Assembly (NCBI RefSeq): GCF_000719285.1
Contig: NZ_JOFS01000008.1
Span: 186,001-250,000, forward strand
Length of the DNA stretch: 64,000 nucleotides
DNA from: Streptomyces bicolor
Lineage (GTDB): Bacteria > Actinomycetota > Actinomycetes > Streptomycetales > Streptomycetaceae
Direction of reading: 5' to 3'
The position numbers and the translations under genes were made by a program. The first letter of the stretch is position 1. Each line of letters opens with the position of its first letter. This document shows, piece after piece, positions 33,887 to 41,783 of this stretch. A model generated the notes under the pieces. That model worked only from the letters and a program-made list of their open reading frames with translations, made no database searches and was not told the origin of the DNA.

Positions 33887-36105
33887 TGCGCAGCAGACCA
33901 CCTCGACGAAGAGTCTGGGCGGCCCTGTTGGGCGTGTTGCTCGTGATGCTGGGCCTGCAGTCCACGCCCGCGGTCGGGCAGCCGGATACCCCGTCCGGGA
34001 CGGCCGCGGCGGCGCAGGTGCTCACCTGGACCGCCGGTGACGACATCAGCAAGTACACGTCGGCGCCCGTGACCGCGGTCGCCGGTACGACGACGATCGT
34101 CTTCGAGAACAGTACGGCGACCGGCAACACCACCGGCATGCCGCACACGTTGACGTTCGACACCTCCGACCCCGAGTTCAACAACGACGTCCAGCTCAAC
34201 ATCCTCGCCAACCCGAACGACGACCAGGGCGGCCGACACACCGCCGAGGTCACGCTCACCCCCGGCCGCTACCGCTACTACTGCACGATCCCCGGGCACG
34301 GCCAGATGCAGGGCATCCTGGTGGTGACCGAGGGCGGCGGCGAGGACACCACGGCACCCGAGGCGTCGGCGCACGTCAGCGGGACGCAGAACACGCAGGG
34401 GCAGTACGTCGGTTCGGCGAGCGTGGCGATCCACGCCACCGACAACGAGGGCGGTTCCGGGGTCGACCGCGTCGAGTACGCGGTCGGCGACGCGGGCGCC
34501 TGGCAGCCGTACACCACCCCGGTCGTGGTCGACCAGGTCGGCGATCACAAGATCCGCTATCGCGCCTTGGACAAAGCGGGGAACGTCTCGGCGGAGAAGA
34601 GCGTCACCTTCACGGTGGTCGCGCCGCAGAGCGACGACACGACCCCACCGGAGACGTCGGCGACGGTCAGCGGTGAGCAGAACCCCGACGGGACGTACAT
34701 CGACATGGCGACGGTCACGGTGTCCGCCTCCGACACGGGTTCCGGCGTCAACACCATCGAGTACGCGATCGGCTCCGGCGCGTGGCAGCCGTACACCGCG
34801 CCCGTGATGGTGCACGACGTCGGGGCCCATACGGTGCGCTACCGGGCCGCCGACAAGGCGGGGAACGTCGCGGCCGAGAAGAGCGTGCAGTTCACGGTCG
34901 TGGCGGCGCCCCAGCCGGACACCACCGCGCCGGTGACCGGTGTGACCGTCGAGGGCACGAAGAACTCGTCCGGGGCGTACGTCGGCAACGCCAAGGTGAC
35001 CGTCACGGCGACCGACGAGCATCACGGCTCGGGCGTCGACCGGATCGAGTACTCGATCGACGGCGGGCCGTACCTGGCGTACACCGCCCCGGTGCTCGTC
35101 GACCGCGCCGGCACGCACACCCTCGCCTACCGGGCGACCGACAAGGCGGGCAACACCGCCACGGCCCGCACGGTGACGTTCACCGTGGTGTCCAGCCAGG
35201 TTCCGGCGCCCAACTGCCCTGAATTCGACGAACGGTTGACGGTGATCGTCGGCACGGTCGACTCGGGTGTCCCCAACCGGCTCACCAACAGCCGGTGCCG
35301 GATCAACGAGCTGATCGAGGACGAGAAGGAGTGGACGTCCCACGCGCTGTTCCTCAAGCACGTGACCACGGTCCTGGACCGGCTTCTCCAGGAAGGGGTC
35401 GTCGACCAGCGCGAGTACAACGCCATCCGCAAGGCCGCCCGCCAGTCCGGGATCGGCAGGCCCGGCCAGACCGAGGGCTACCGCACGATCCTCGACGGCA
35501 GCGCGGAGTCGTTCGCCAAGTGGCAACACGTGGGCGGCGGTTCGTTCGCGCCGAACGGCGACGGCTCGATCACAAGCGGCACCAGCAAGGCGGGGCTGGG
35601 CATGCTGTGGTTCCCCGAGCGGAAGTACGGCGACTTCTCGCTCAAGCTCCAGTGGCGCGACGACGCTCCGGGCACCGGCAACGCCAACTCCGGTGTGTTC
35701 GTCCGCTTCCCGTGGGTCCACGACCACCCCGAGGAGTCCCGGCCGGAGTGGGTCGCCATCAAGTACGGGCACGAGGTGCAGGTGCTCGACCGGCCCGACG
35801 GCGACATGTACAAGACGGGCTCGGTCTACGGCTTCGACCGCGTGGGCCTGGCCGGCGCGGGCGTGACGCAGAAGGGCACCTGGAACGACTACGAGATCCG
35901 TGTGGTCGACCAGCTCTACTCGGTCTACCGCAACGGTGTGCTGATCAACGAGTTCGACAACGTCGGCGGCCAGGACTTCGTCCCGCCCCGCTCGGACGAC
36001 CCGGGCACGGACGGGCGCCGGTTCGCCTCCGGCTACATCGGGCTCCAGGTGCACGGCACGACGGATGTGATCTCGTACCGGGACATCCGGATCAAGGAAC
36101 TGTAG
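33886..36105 (+). CDS. Secreted cupredoxin - triple Ig-like repeat - DUF1080 protein
   Basis: 739 residues in order: signal peptide (1-32); cupredoxin domain (about 45-148) with type-1 copper ligands His87 (MPHTLTF), Cys133, His138 and Met141 (YYCTIPGHGQMQG); three repeats of about 98 residues of the OmpL47/Ig-like type, each ending RYRA.DKAGN....K.VTFTVV; a helical spacer (about 465-515); and a C-terminal DUF1080 (3-keto-disaccharide hydrolase/LamG-like) domain (about 520-739; GDFSLKLQWRDDAPGTGNAN, EVQVLD, YIGLQVHG). The copper centre could carry electrons from the partner dehydrogenase towards an acceptor such as the neighbouring laccase; this is inference. It overlaps the convergent polymerase gene by 14 bp. 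Confidence 0.88.
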   Translation: MRSRPPRRRVWAALLGVLLVMLGLQSTPAVGQPDTPSGTAAAAQVLTWTAGDDISKYTSAPVTAVAGTTTIVFENSTATGNTTGMPHTLTFDTSDPEFNNDVQLNILANPNDDQGGRHTAEVTLTPGRYRYYCTIPGHGQMQGILVVTEGGGEDTTAPEASAHVSGTQNTQGQYVGSASVAIHATDNEGGSGVDRVEYAVGDAGAWQPYTTPVVVDQVGDHKIRYRALDKAGNVSAEKSVTFTVVAPQSDDTTPPETSATVSGEQNPDGTYIDMATVTVSASDTGSGVNTIEYAIGSGAWQPYTAPVMVHDVGAHTVRYRAADKAGNVAAEKSVQFTVVAAPQPDTTAPVTGVTVEGTKNSSGAYVGNAKVTVTATDEHHGSGVDRIEYSIDGGPYLAYTAPVLVDRAGTHTLAYRATDKAGNTATARTVTFTVVSSQVPAPNCPEFDERLTVIVGTVDSGVPNRLTNSRCRINELIEDEKEWTSHALFLKHVTTVLDRLLQEGVVDQREYNAIRKAARQSGIGRPGQTEGYRTILDGSAESFAKWQHVGGGSFAPNGDGSITSGTSKAGLGMLWFPERKYGDFSLKLQWRDDAPGTGNANSGVFVRFPWVHDHPEESRPEWVAIKYGHEVQVLDRPDGDMYKTGSVYGFDRVGLAGAGVTQKGTWNDYEIRVVDQLYSVYRNGVLINEFDNVGGQDFVPPRSDDPGTDGRRFASGYIGLQVHGTTDVISYRDIRIKEL

Positions 36106-37153
36106 GTTCGGGCGGCGTCTCCCCTTCCTTCCCCTCGGGGGGCGCCGCCTTCTTGGCCCGGCTCGGCTGCACCCGCTTGGGCTCGCCCGGCATCTTCGGG
36201 TACTCGGGCGGGTATGGCAGATCGCCCAGCCCGTGGTCGCGTTCGTCCTTGTTTGCCAGTTCCAGGAGGGCGTCCAGGGAGAAGCGGTGGTCGTCCATGT
36301 CGGCGTGCACGTCGCCGAGTTCGGCGAAGCGGGCCGGCATGGTGGCGATGTCGAAGTCCTGGGGATGGACCGCGCCGACCTCGTCCCAGCGCAGGGGTGC
36401 GGAGACCGGGGCGTGCGGGCGGGGGCGTACCGAGTAGGCGGAGGCGATGGTGCGGTCTCGGGCCGTCTGGTTGTAGTCGATGAAGATGCGTTCGCCCCGC
36501 TCCTCCTTCCACCACTTGATCGTGACCTGCTCCGGCATCCGGCGTTCCAGCTCCCGGCCCACCGCGATGGCGGCGCGCCGGACCTGGGTGAAGGTCCAGC
36601 GCGGCTCGATCGGCACGAAGACGTGCAGGCCCCGGCCGCCGGAGGTCTTGGGCCAGCCCCGCAGGCCGCCGAACTCGTCGAGTACGGCGCGCAGTTCGTG
36701 GGCGGCGCGGACGGCGTCGTCGAAGTCGGTGCCGGGCTGTGGGTCGAGGTCGATACGGAGTTCGTCGGGGCGGTCGACGTCGTCGCGGCGCACCGGCCAG
36801 GGGTGGAAGGTGAGCGTGCCGTACTGGGCGGCCCACAGGACGGCGGCCTCCTCGGTCGGGCACATCTCGTCGGCGCTGCGGCCGCTGGGGAAGGTGATGT
36901 GGGCGGTGGGGATCCAGTCGGGCATGTTCTTGGGGGCCCGTTTCTGGAAGAACCACTCGCCGGTGACGCCGTCCGGGTAGCGCTCCAGGGTGGTGGGGCG
37001 GTCGCGCAGGGCGCGCAGGATGCCGGGGCCGACGGCGACGTAGTACTGGGCGAGGTCCAGCTTGGTGAAGCCGCGCTCCGGGAAGAAGATCTTGCCCGGG
37101 TTGGAGAGGCGCACGGTCCTGCCGCCCGCCTCCAGTTCCACCGCTTCGCCCAT
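36092..37153 (-). CDS. LigD-type primase-polymerase (PolDom, archaeo-eukaryotic primase family)
   Basis: 353 residues, a stand-alone polymerase domain of the NHEJ LigD system. It fills gaps at DNA ends, preferring ribonucleotides. Diagnostic segments: LSNPGKIFFPERGFTKLDLA, GEWFFQKRAPKNMPDWI, LRIDLDPQPGTDFDDAV (catalytic Asp pair), GGRGLHVFVPIEPRWTF (the SGxxGxH-type motif) and IFIDYNQTARDRTIASAYSV. The C-terminus is Pro/Lys/Glu-rich and disordered. The gene is divergent from the ATP-dependent ligase 5' fragment 75 bp away; before insertion of the mobile element the two formed a divergent repair pair. Confidence 0.92.
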   Translation of the reverse strand: MGEAVELEAGGRTVRLSNPGKIFFPERGFTKLDLAQYYVAVGPGILRALRDRPTTLERYPDGVTGEWFFQKRAPKNMPDWIPTAHITFPSGRSADEMCPTEEAAVLWAAQYGTLTFHPWPVRRDDVDRPDELRIDLDPQPGTDFDDAVRAAHELRAVLDEFGGLRGWPKTSGGRGLHVFVPIEPRWTFTQVRRAAIAVGRELERRMPEQVTIKWWKEERGERIFIDYNQTARDRTIASAYSVRPRPHAPVSAPLRWDEVGAVHPQDFDIATMPARFAELGDVHADMDDHRFSLDALLELANKDERDHGLGDLPYPPEYPKMPGEPKRVQPSRAKKAAPPEGKEGETPPEPTVP

Positions 37154-37225
37154 GCGAGCCACGGTAGGCGCACCGGGCATGCCGCGCACACCGGGCGGTG
37201 GCAGCCGTATGCGAGCAGAATCGGA

Positions 37226-37317
37226 CCATGGACCTTCCGGTGATGCCGCCCGTGAAGCCGATGCTCGCCAAGTCGGTGGCGAAGATCCCGCCGGGCATGC
37301 AGTACGAGGCAAAGTGG
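37226..37317 (+). repeat. Left attachment site (att repeat, 92 bp)
   Basis: Identical to 48407-48491 over its first 85 bp, one mismatch at 37311 (A here, G at 48492), then six more matching bases. It begins two bases before the ligase ATG and ends just after the codons for the catalytic motif AKW. Because the host gene has the G form on the right, the A at 37311 is probably element-derived, which places the crossover to its left. Confidence 0.9.
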
Positions 37318-37347
37318 ACTCGCAAGCAGTCTGACCTGGGCAGATAG
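37228..37347 (+). pseudogene. 5' fragment of the ATP-dependent DNA ligase gene left behind by integration
   Basis: Thirty codons match the ligase exactly at protein level (MDLPVMPPVKPMLAKSVAKI and on through YEAKW), then nine element-derived codons and a TAG at 37345-37347. It retains the native promoter region and start, but encodes only a 39-residue peptide carrying the nucleotidyl lysine without the rest of the catalytic domain. It cannot be a functional ligase. Confidence 0.9.
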
Positions 37348-37682
37348 CTCGGCACCAGGTGCCCCAGGGCACTTTCAGGGCACACACCGCCAAGGACGGC
37401 TGGAAGATCCTTGGCGTCTCCTGGCCCGCCTCACAAGGTGCTGGCCAAGCTTGCACGGCACTCAAGCCCCGTCGCCGACGTGATCCAGTTTCAAGCCTGC
37501 GACCAGCGGCTTTCGGGGCTCAGTGCGCGTACGGTTGGGTGACAAGCGCAGGGGGCGACCCTCGGAGAAGTGATCAGCATGACCCGCAGAGAACGCGGGG
37601 CTGTGGCGGCTGGCTCGCCGCATCGACCCGCACGTCGGTCACACGCACGCTTGTCGGCGACCCCTGGCACAGCTGAGCGGCT
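37348..37682. other. Left end of the element, non-coding
   Basis: 335 bp between the left repeat and the nuclease stop codon. It contains the palindrome GGCACCAGGTGCC (37352-37364) close to the attachment site, of the kind used for integrase-arm or excisionase binding, and no convincing reading frame. Confidence 0.5.
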
Positions 37683-38498
37683 TCATCCCGCCAGGTGCTT
37701 CAGGAAGTCGATCACAAACTTCTCGACGTCCTCCTTCTTGGTGGTGTCCCGTACGTCGATGCGGTCGATCTGCTTGATGCCCGCGTTACGCAACAGCCGC
37801 TCCCGGCTGTGATCATCCGAGCGCATGCCCTTGTGGTAAGGGCCGTCCACCTCGATGATCCCAGCCCGCCCACGGTAGGTGATCAGGAAGTCGGGTTCGA
37901 CGCAGGCGGGCTTGAGGACCTTCATCGCGGGGAGCGGGAGGATGCCGATCGTGTCATTGTCTGGCAGAGCCGCCTGCCGCTCCTTCAGCACCCTGTACAC
38001 CCTCCACTCCCACTCATTGGTGAAGTGAAGGCCATCTTCGGTCGGATGCTGAGGCTCCAGCCGCACGCGACGGGCCTGATTGGTCGGTTGCTGACCATTG
38101 GCGGCCTTGAGCTGCTGCCTCCAGTCCGCGCCGATGCGTGGCACCAGCGCTCGCACTTCAAGCGACTGGATAGCGAACGGGTCCTTGGCCACCGCGTCAT
38201 CCATGACCTTGGAGATGTCCCTGATGATGTCGTCGGTGAACCGCGACCTGAGATGGGGCTCAACTTCGAGGTAGGCAGCGAACTGGGGGACGTTCCAGTC
38301 AGAGCCCTGGTAGTCGAGGTCTAGGGACGTGACCTCAAGGAGCATGTCAGCCAACTCGGCTGAGCGGGTGGTTCCCTGCTGATGCAAGAGGATCGCTGTG
38401 GTGCCGAGTACCTTCTCGCAGCGGATGCGATGGAACTCCTCGTCCGGCAGGTTCGGACTCTCCAGAATGTCGTCCAATGAACGCAGCTCTTCGCCCAT
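37683..38498 (-). CDS. Putative PD-(D/E)XK-fold endonuclease (DUF559/Vsr-like C-terminal domain)
   Basis: 271 residues. The C-terminal part (about 155-270) has the pattern of DUF559/Vsr-like nucleases: NEWEWRVYRVLKERQ with the leading Glu, EPDFLITYRGRAGIIEVDGP with the PD (202-203) and the Glu/Asp pair (216, 218), then YHKGMRSDDHSRERLLRNAG, the conserved His...R-D-x-x-R-x-x-x-L-x-x-x-G helix. The N-terminal 150 residues are helical and unrecognised. As the outermost cargo gene at the element's left end it is a good candidate for an anti-phage or phage-interference nuclease. ATG at 38498; the gene is followed by the element end. Confidence 0.65.
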   Translation of the reverse strand: MGEELRSLDDILESPNLPDEEFHRIRCEKVLGTTAILLHQQGTTRSAELADMLLEVTSLDLDYQGSDWNVPQFAAYLEVEPHLRSRFTDDIIRDISKVMDDAVAKDPFAIQSLEVRALVPRIGADWRQQLKAANGQQPTNQARRVRLEPQHPTEDGLHFTNEWEWRVYRVLKERQAALPDNDTIGILPLPAMKVLKPACVEPDFLITYRGRAGIIEVDGPYHKGMRSDDHSRERLLRNAGIKQIDRIDVRDTTKKEDVEKFVIDFLKHLAG

Positions 38499-38550
38499 GA
38501 CAGGATTGTGGCATCCCGTACTGACAAACGGAGTTGGTCCGGAGCCACGT

Positions 38551-38781
38551 CTACTCAACGGCCTCGGCCGGAGCCTGCATGGCCTCTGCCATCCGCTCGG
38601 CCACGTCCGCGCGCACCATGCCGAGGTGCACGTACGGCTTGCCGCTGTGGGTCACCATCGGGCGCACGCTGCCCCAGACGCTTTCGGGGAGGCCGAGCCC
38701 TGCCAGGGCCTCGCGGATGGCCTCCGCCGCGTCCGTGGCCGCCTTACGGCCGTCACGGTAGGTCTGCATGTCCATTGGCAT
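38551..38781 (-). CDS. Small conserved actinobacterial protein of unknown function
   Basis: 76 residues, start ATG at 38781 overlapping the stop of the upstream gene (TGATG), so translationally coupled. Sequence begins MPMDMQTYRDGRKAATDAAE and ends in PYVHLGMVRADVAERMAEAM. Similar small proteins accompany XRE-DUF5753/DUF6879 genes in Streptomyces genomes, as I recall. It appears soluble, with two helices flanking a beta turn. Function unknown. Confidence 0.7.
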   Translation of the reverse strand: MPMDMQTYRDGRKAATDAAEAIREALAGLGLPESVWGSVRPMVTHSGKPYVHLGMVRADVAERMAEAMQAPAEAVE

Positions 38782-38993
38782 CAGTGCCCGCCCCCGGCAT
38801 GGTCGCGGACCCTGCTTGCGTGCTTGCTCGCCTGCGTAATGTCGCCCCGGTCCTTCGCGGCGCGAAGGCGCTGCCACTCGGACTGGCAGGTCTCGCAGTC
38901 CCTCACAGGGGCACAGTCCAGGAGCCATGCGGTCAGACCAACCGGCAGCACAACTGGTGCTTCCTGCGTGCTCTTGTGTTTTGTGACTGCCAT
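38781..38993 (-). CDS. Small cysteine-containing protein
   Basis: 70 residues from an ATG at 38993 preceded by GGGGAG. It has a CxxC pair in PVRDCETCQSEWQRLRAAKD plus one further Cys (LLDCAP), giving a C-x6-C-x2-C arrangement that could bind a metal, and a His-rich C-terminus (HASRVRDHAGGGH). First gene of the leftward unit that may continue into the nuclease; the divergent XRE module starts 185 bp away. Family not recognised. Confidence 0.65.
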   Translation of the reverse strand: MAVTKHKSTQEAPVVLPVGLTAWLLDCAPVRDCETCQSEWQRLRAAKDRGDITQASKHASRVRDHAGGGH

Positions 38994-39062
38994 CGTGTCT
39001 CCCCGACTTGGCTGTGCTCCGTGTTCAGCGACGCTAGGAACGGCGGGGAGCACGGCTCAACG

Positions 39063-39156
39063 AACTTGCATCAACTTGCATGCCAATTCGGCGGCCACAT
39101 AGCACTGTTGACGCTCTCTGACCTGTTCAGCGATGCTCGTGCAAGTCCGAGCAAGT
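39063..39156. promoter_or_regulatory. Divergent promoter with paired operator repeats
   Basis: AACTTGCA occurs twice in direct orientation (39063-39070 and 39073-39080, 10-bp step). The inverse core GCAAGT occurs twice on the other side (39141-39146 and 39151-39156, again a 10-bp step). TTGACG at 39108-39113 lies between them as a possible -35. This symmetrical layout suits a dimeric repressor, most likely the XRE protein encoded just downstream, controlling both directions. Confidence 0.6.
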
Positions 39157-39177
39157 GCCCAGACGAGGGAGCCCGGC

Positions 39178-39432
39178 ATGTCTGTACAGTTCGTGGGCAT
39201 CGACCCCGACACCGACCGCGACCACTGCCCTACGGTGTGGGCCGACGCGGAAGCACAGGAGATCTTGTTGCAGGGATGGAAGCCGGACGCGGCCACACAG
39301 ACCGCCTGCGAGGGGTCCAGCCCCGCGAACGGTCCCGTGCCGGAAACCGAGGCGATCATCAGGCTTCCCGCACGGATGATCCCGCTGATCAGGGAGGCAT
39401 GCGATGCCGTCGAGCAATCCCAGCTTCGCTGA
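39178..39432 (+). CDS. Small conserved protein of the XRE-DUF6879 module
   Basis: 84 residues, MSVQFVGIDPDTDRDHCPTV at the N-terminus, the tryptophan-containing centre ILLQGWKPDAATQTACEGSS, and LPARMIPLIREACDAVEQ at the C-terminus. It overlaps the DUF6879 gene by 29 bp, and this small gene regularly precedes DUF6879-XRE pairs in Streptomyces, much as DUF397 proteins pair with other XRE-DUF5753 regulators. It may be the small effector or antitoxin-like partner of the regulator. Reaction or structure unknown. Confidence 0.75.
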   Translation: MSVQFVGIDPDTDRDHCPTVWADAEAQEILLQGWKPDAATQTACEGSSPANGPVPETEAIIRLPARMIPLIREACDAVEQSQLR

Positions 39433-39940
39433 GCTGTTGGCCCGCTGCGAGCACTCCGCCGTACATCTGGAGCTGAGGGATAGCTACGCGCCGACCGATC
39501 GCTTCGAAGCGTGGAGGCGTGGGGAGCGGATCAACTGGGAGGACCGCGACTCCTGGTGGGACTCCTACCTCCAGACGATCGCCGACACCGTCGACCGAGG
39601 AGTCGTGATCCGTCGGGCGCGGGTGGTCTCCGAGCCCGTGAGCGAGTACATCCGCTGGGAGCACTACGTGACCCGCGAGCTGATCGAGGCCGGTGAGGAC
39701 GTGCGCTGGCTGTCCCGGCGACGGACAACCGACTTGTGTCTTCCTGGCAACGACTTCTGGATCTTCGAGAATCGCTTGGCGCGCGTGCACCACTTCGACG
39801 GTGCAGGCGCAGTGGTTGAGGACGAGTTCACCGAGGACCCTGCGCTGATCAAGCACCTGTCGGCCGCGTTCGAAGCCGCATGGGAACGCGCAACACCCCA
39901 CGAGGTGTACGACGTTGGCAACGCCGGCGCCGAGAACTAA
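39404..39940 (+). CDS. DUF6879 family protein
   Basis: 178 residues, all-soluble and acidic. Family marks are HLELRDSYAPTDRFEAWRRG at the N-terminus, VIRRARVVSEPVSEYIRWEH, DVRWLSRRRTTDLCLPGNDF and W-rich C-terminal half. DUF6879 proteins occur almost solely next to XRE-DUF5753 regulators in actinobacteria; the pair is thought to act in signalling, in some cases likened to toxin-antitoxin systems. Here it overlaps the small upstream gene and lies 20 bp before the XRE gene. Confidence 0.8.
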   Translation: MPSSNPSFAELLARCEHSAVHLELRDSYAPTDRFEAWRRGERINWEDRDSWWDSYLQTIADTVDRGVVIRRARVVSEPVSEYIRWEHYVTRELIEAGEDVRWLSRRRTTDLCLPGNDFWIFENRLARVHHFDGAGAVVEDEFTEDPALIKHLSAAFEAAWERATPHEVYDVGNAGAEN

Positions 39941-39960
39941 CGCACCACCAGGGCCAGTTC

Positions 39961-40809
39961 ATGTCTCCACACCCCTCGTCCAGCGTCCAACGGGCTCGCG
40001 AAGCACTCGCCGCGCGTTTGCGGGAGATCCGCCTGGACGCTGGACTCACGAAACGTGAGCTGGCCGCCCGGTGTTCTTGGCACGAGTCGAAGTCCGGTCG
40101 CATCGAGAATGCCCGAACACCACCATCCGACGAGGACATCCGTGCGTGGTGCGAGGCGTGCGAAGCATTCGACCAGGCGCCAGACCTGATTGCCGCGAAC
40201 CGCCAGTCGGCGGAGATGTACGTCGAGTGGCGCCGTCTCCAGCGCACCGGCCTACGCCGCTTGCAGGAGTCCGGCGCGAACCTCTACGAGCGCACCCGTC
40301 AGTTCCGCGTCTACTGCTCCGACGTCGTCCCCGGCTTCCTCCAGACGCCCGGATACGCCACGGCGCTCCTGAAGTCCATCGCAACCTTCCGGGGAACGCC
40401 GGACGACGTCACAGAGGCCGTGGAGGCTCGCATGCGCCGCAACTCGGTGATCCACCAGGGCGACCACCGATTCGCGATCGTCCTCGAAGAGTCGGTGCTC
40501 CGCCATCGGATCGGCGACGCCGAAACCATGGCCGCGCAGCTTGGTCACCTGCTCTCGGTGATGGCGCTGCCGTCCGTCTCCCTCGGCGTAATCCCCTTCG
40601 CGGCTGAGCGGGGCATCTGGCCCATGGCGACGTTCACCGTCTTCGACGACGCGCGAGTGCACGCCGACTCCCTGGACGCTGCCGCGACGCACGTGCGGCC
40701 CAGCACCGTGACTCTGTATGCGCGCGCCTTTGATCGGCTGTCGGCAAGCGCCGTCCGGGGCGCTGCGGCACGTTCCCTGATTGCTGCCGCTCTCGACGCC
40801 CTGGACTGA
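39961..40809 (+). CDS. XRE-family regulator with DUF5753 domain
   Basis: 282 residues. N-terminal helix-turn-helix (about 10-75): ALAARLREIRLDAGLTKREL, then WHESKSGRIENARTPPSDED. The DUF5753 domain (about 95-275) is marked by TRQFRVYCSDVVPGFLQTPG, the strand FAIVLEESVLRHRIGD and SVMALPSVSLGVIPFAAERG. This class includes the WhiJ and AbaA-type developmental regulators of Streptomyces that work with a small partner protein. Within the element it is the only evident repressor-type gene and may control lysogeny-like maintenance and the divergent promoter. Confidence 0.88.
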   Translation: MSPHPSSSVQRAREALAARLREIRLDAGLTKRELAARCSWHESKSGRIENARTPPSDEDIRAWCEACEAFDQAPDLIAANRQSAEMYVEWRRLQRTGLRRLQESGANLYERTRQFRVYCSDVVPGFLQTPGYATALLKSIATFRGTPDDVTEAVEARMRRNSVIHQGDHRFAIVLEESVLRHRIGDAETMAAQLGHLLSVMALPSVSLGVIPFAAERGIWPMATFTVFDDARVHADSLDAAATHVRPSTVTLYARAFDRLSASAVRGAAARSLIAAALDALD

Positions 40810-40845
40810 GGTCCTGGCAGTTGCCTAGATGCCAAACTCCCCTCC

Positions 40846-41418
40846 ATGGATGCAGGGTTGGCAGCAGTACTGGGTGCGCTGGCGGGGGCGGTCGCGACGA
40901 CCGGGGCAGCGTTCGCCACCGGATGGTCGGCACGCGAGCAGGCGAAGATCGCGGCGCGAGGCGAGCATCGGCGGCAACGTCGAGATGCGCGGCACACAGT
41001 CTATGAGGAGTTCATAGCGACGGTCGGGGAGCAGATGGCGCACGCCGCGCCCTTGTTCGAGGAAGACCCTCCAGAGGATGGAGATGAACTGGGCCGACAC
41101 TTCCAATCGTCAGGCGTCAGAGATACCACTTCCCTATTGGGGGATTGCTACAGACTCCACAACAACGTCATGAAAACCCTAACGAAGGTCCAACTCGCTG
41201 GCCCGAAAGATGTAACAACAACCGCCAGAAGAGTCTGCAACCACTCTTTTGCGCTAGCCACTTCATTGGCGTCAATTGTCGGCACACCCTATAGGGTTGA
41301 TTTTCTGAGGACAGCGTTTCAGCACGCCAATGATCGCTTACAAAAGCTGGATATGGCAGTAGATGCGTTCATTGAGGCAGCCCAGACCGCCTTGGACGAC
41401 GACGGCACGATGTCTTGA
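40846..41418 (+). CDS. Membrane-anchored protein of unknown function (element cargo)
   Basis: 190 residues. One N-terminal hydrophobic helix (about residues 4-26, LAAVLGALAGAVATTGAAFA) is followed by a long basic coiled stretch (REQAKIAARGEHRRQRRDAR) and a helical C-terminal domain. The layout is seen in many uncharacterised Streptomyces proteins. The first half has typical GC-rich codon use, while from about 41120 on third positions are often A or T, unlike the neighbours, which points to recent acquisition or recombination. The ATG at 40846 follows an A/C-rich stretch with no clear ribosome site. No function assigned. Confidence 0.6.
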   Translation: MDAGLAAVLGALAGAVATTGAAFATGWSAREQAKIAARGEHRRQRRDARHTVYEEFIATVGEQMAHAAPLFEEDPPEDGDELGRHFQSSGVRDTTSLLGDCYRLHNNVMKTLTKVQLAGPKDVTTTARRVCNHSFALATSLASIVGTPYRVDFLRTAFQHANDRLQKLDMAVDAFIEAAQTALDDDGTMS

Positions 41419-41783
41419 CCACCCGGCCAGGGCTCCAGGGACGCAGCCATCCCAGCTTTTTTCGTTGCGCGGGAAAAAACGCGGTCGAGGTCGGGTCGGG
41501 TCGTTTTCACAATGATCTTGGGGACCCCCTCCCCCCATTCCTGACCATCTGCATCCCCATGCATTAAGGGGCTCTCAGCCTGGTGAGCCTCGAACGATTG
41601 AAGAGAGTTTTTGTGACTTCAAAGTGATGAAGTTAAAGTTCTTTTCTTGATCGTTGTGTCATGTCGTGCTGTTAGGTGGTACTCATGCAGGGGGTACGGG
41701 AGGTGGGGGGCGTGGGCGGCACCCTGGGGTAGGGCGCGGGCACCCCTACCCCAAGCCACTTATCCGAGATTTCGCGCCGCCCG
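41419..41783. other. AT-rich non-coding centre of the element between convergent units
   Basis: 365 bp. It contains an AT-rich run (about 41590-41650) with the inverted pair ACTTCA (41616-41621) / TGAAGT (41628-41633) and several short A/T tracts, then G-rich sequence. No coding frame. Candidate roles are terminators, a packaging (cos/pac) site or a replication start; only the terminator below is well supported. Confidence 0.5.
41726..41752 (-). terminator. Hairpin terminating the leftward operon
   Basis: GGGGTAGGG (41726-41734) pairs with CCCTACCCC (41744-41752) over a 9-nt loop, 32 bp beyond the stop of the last leftward gene. Confidence 0.6.

Noticed and set aside
33829-37191. 1120-codon minus-strand ORF over the cupredoxin/DUF1080 gene
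   Set aside because: Antisense shadow: repetitive Arg/Pro/Ala/His translation without domains, overlapping two clear genes.
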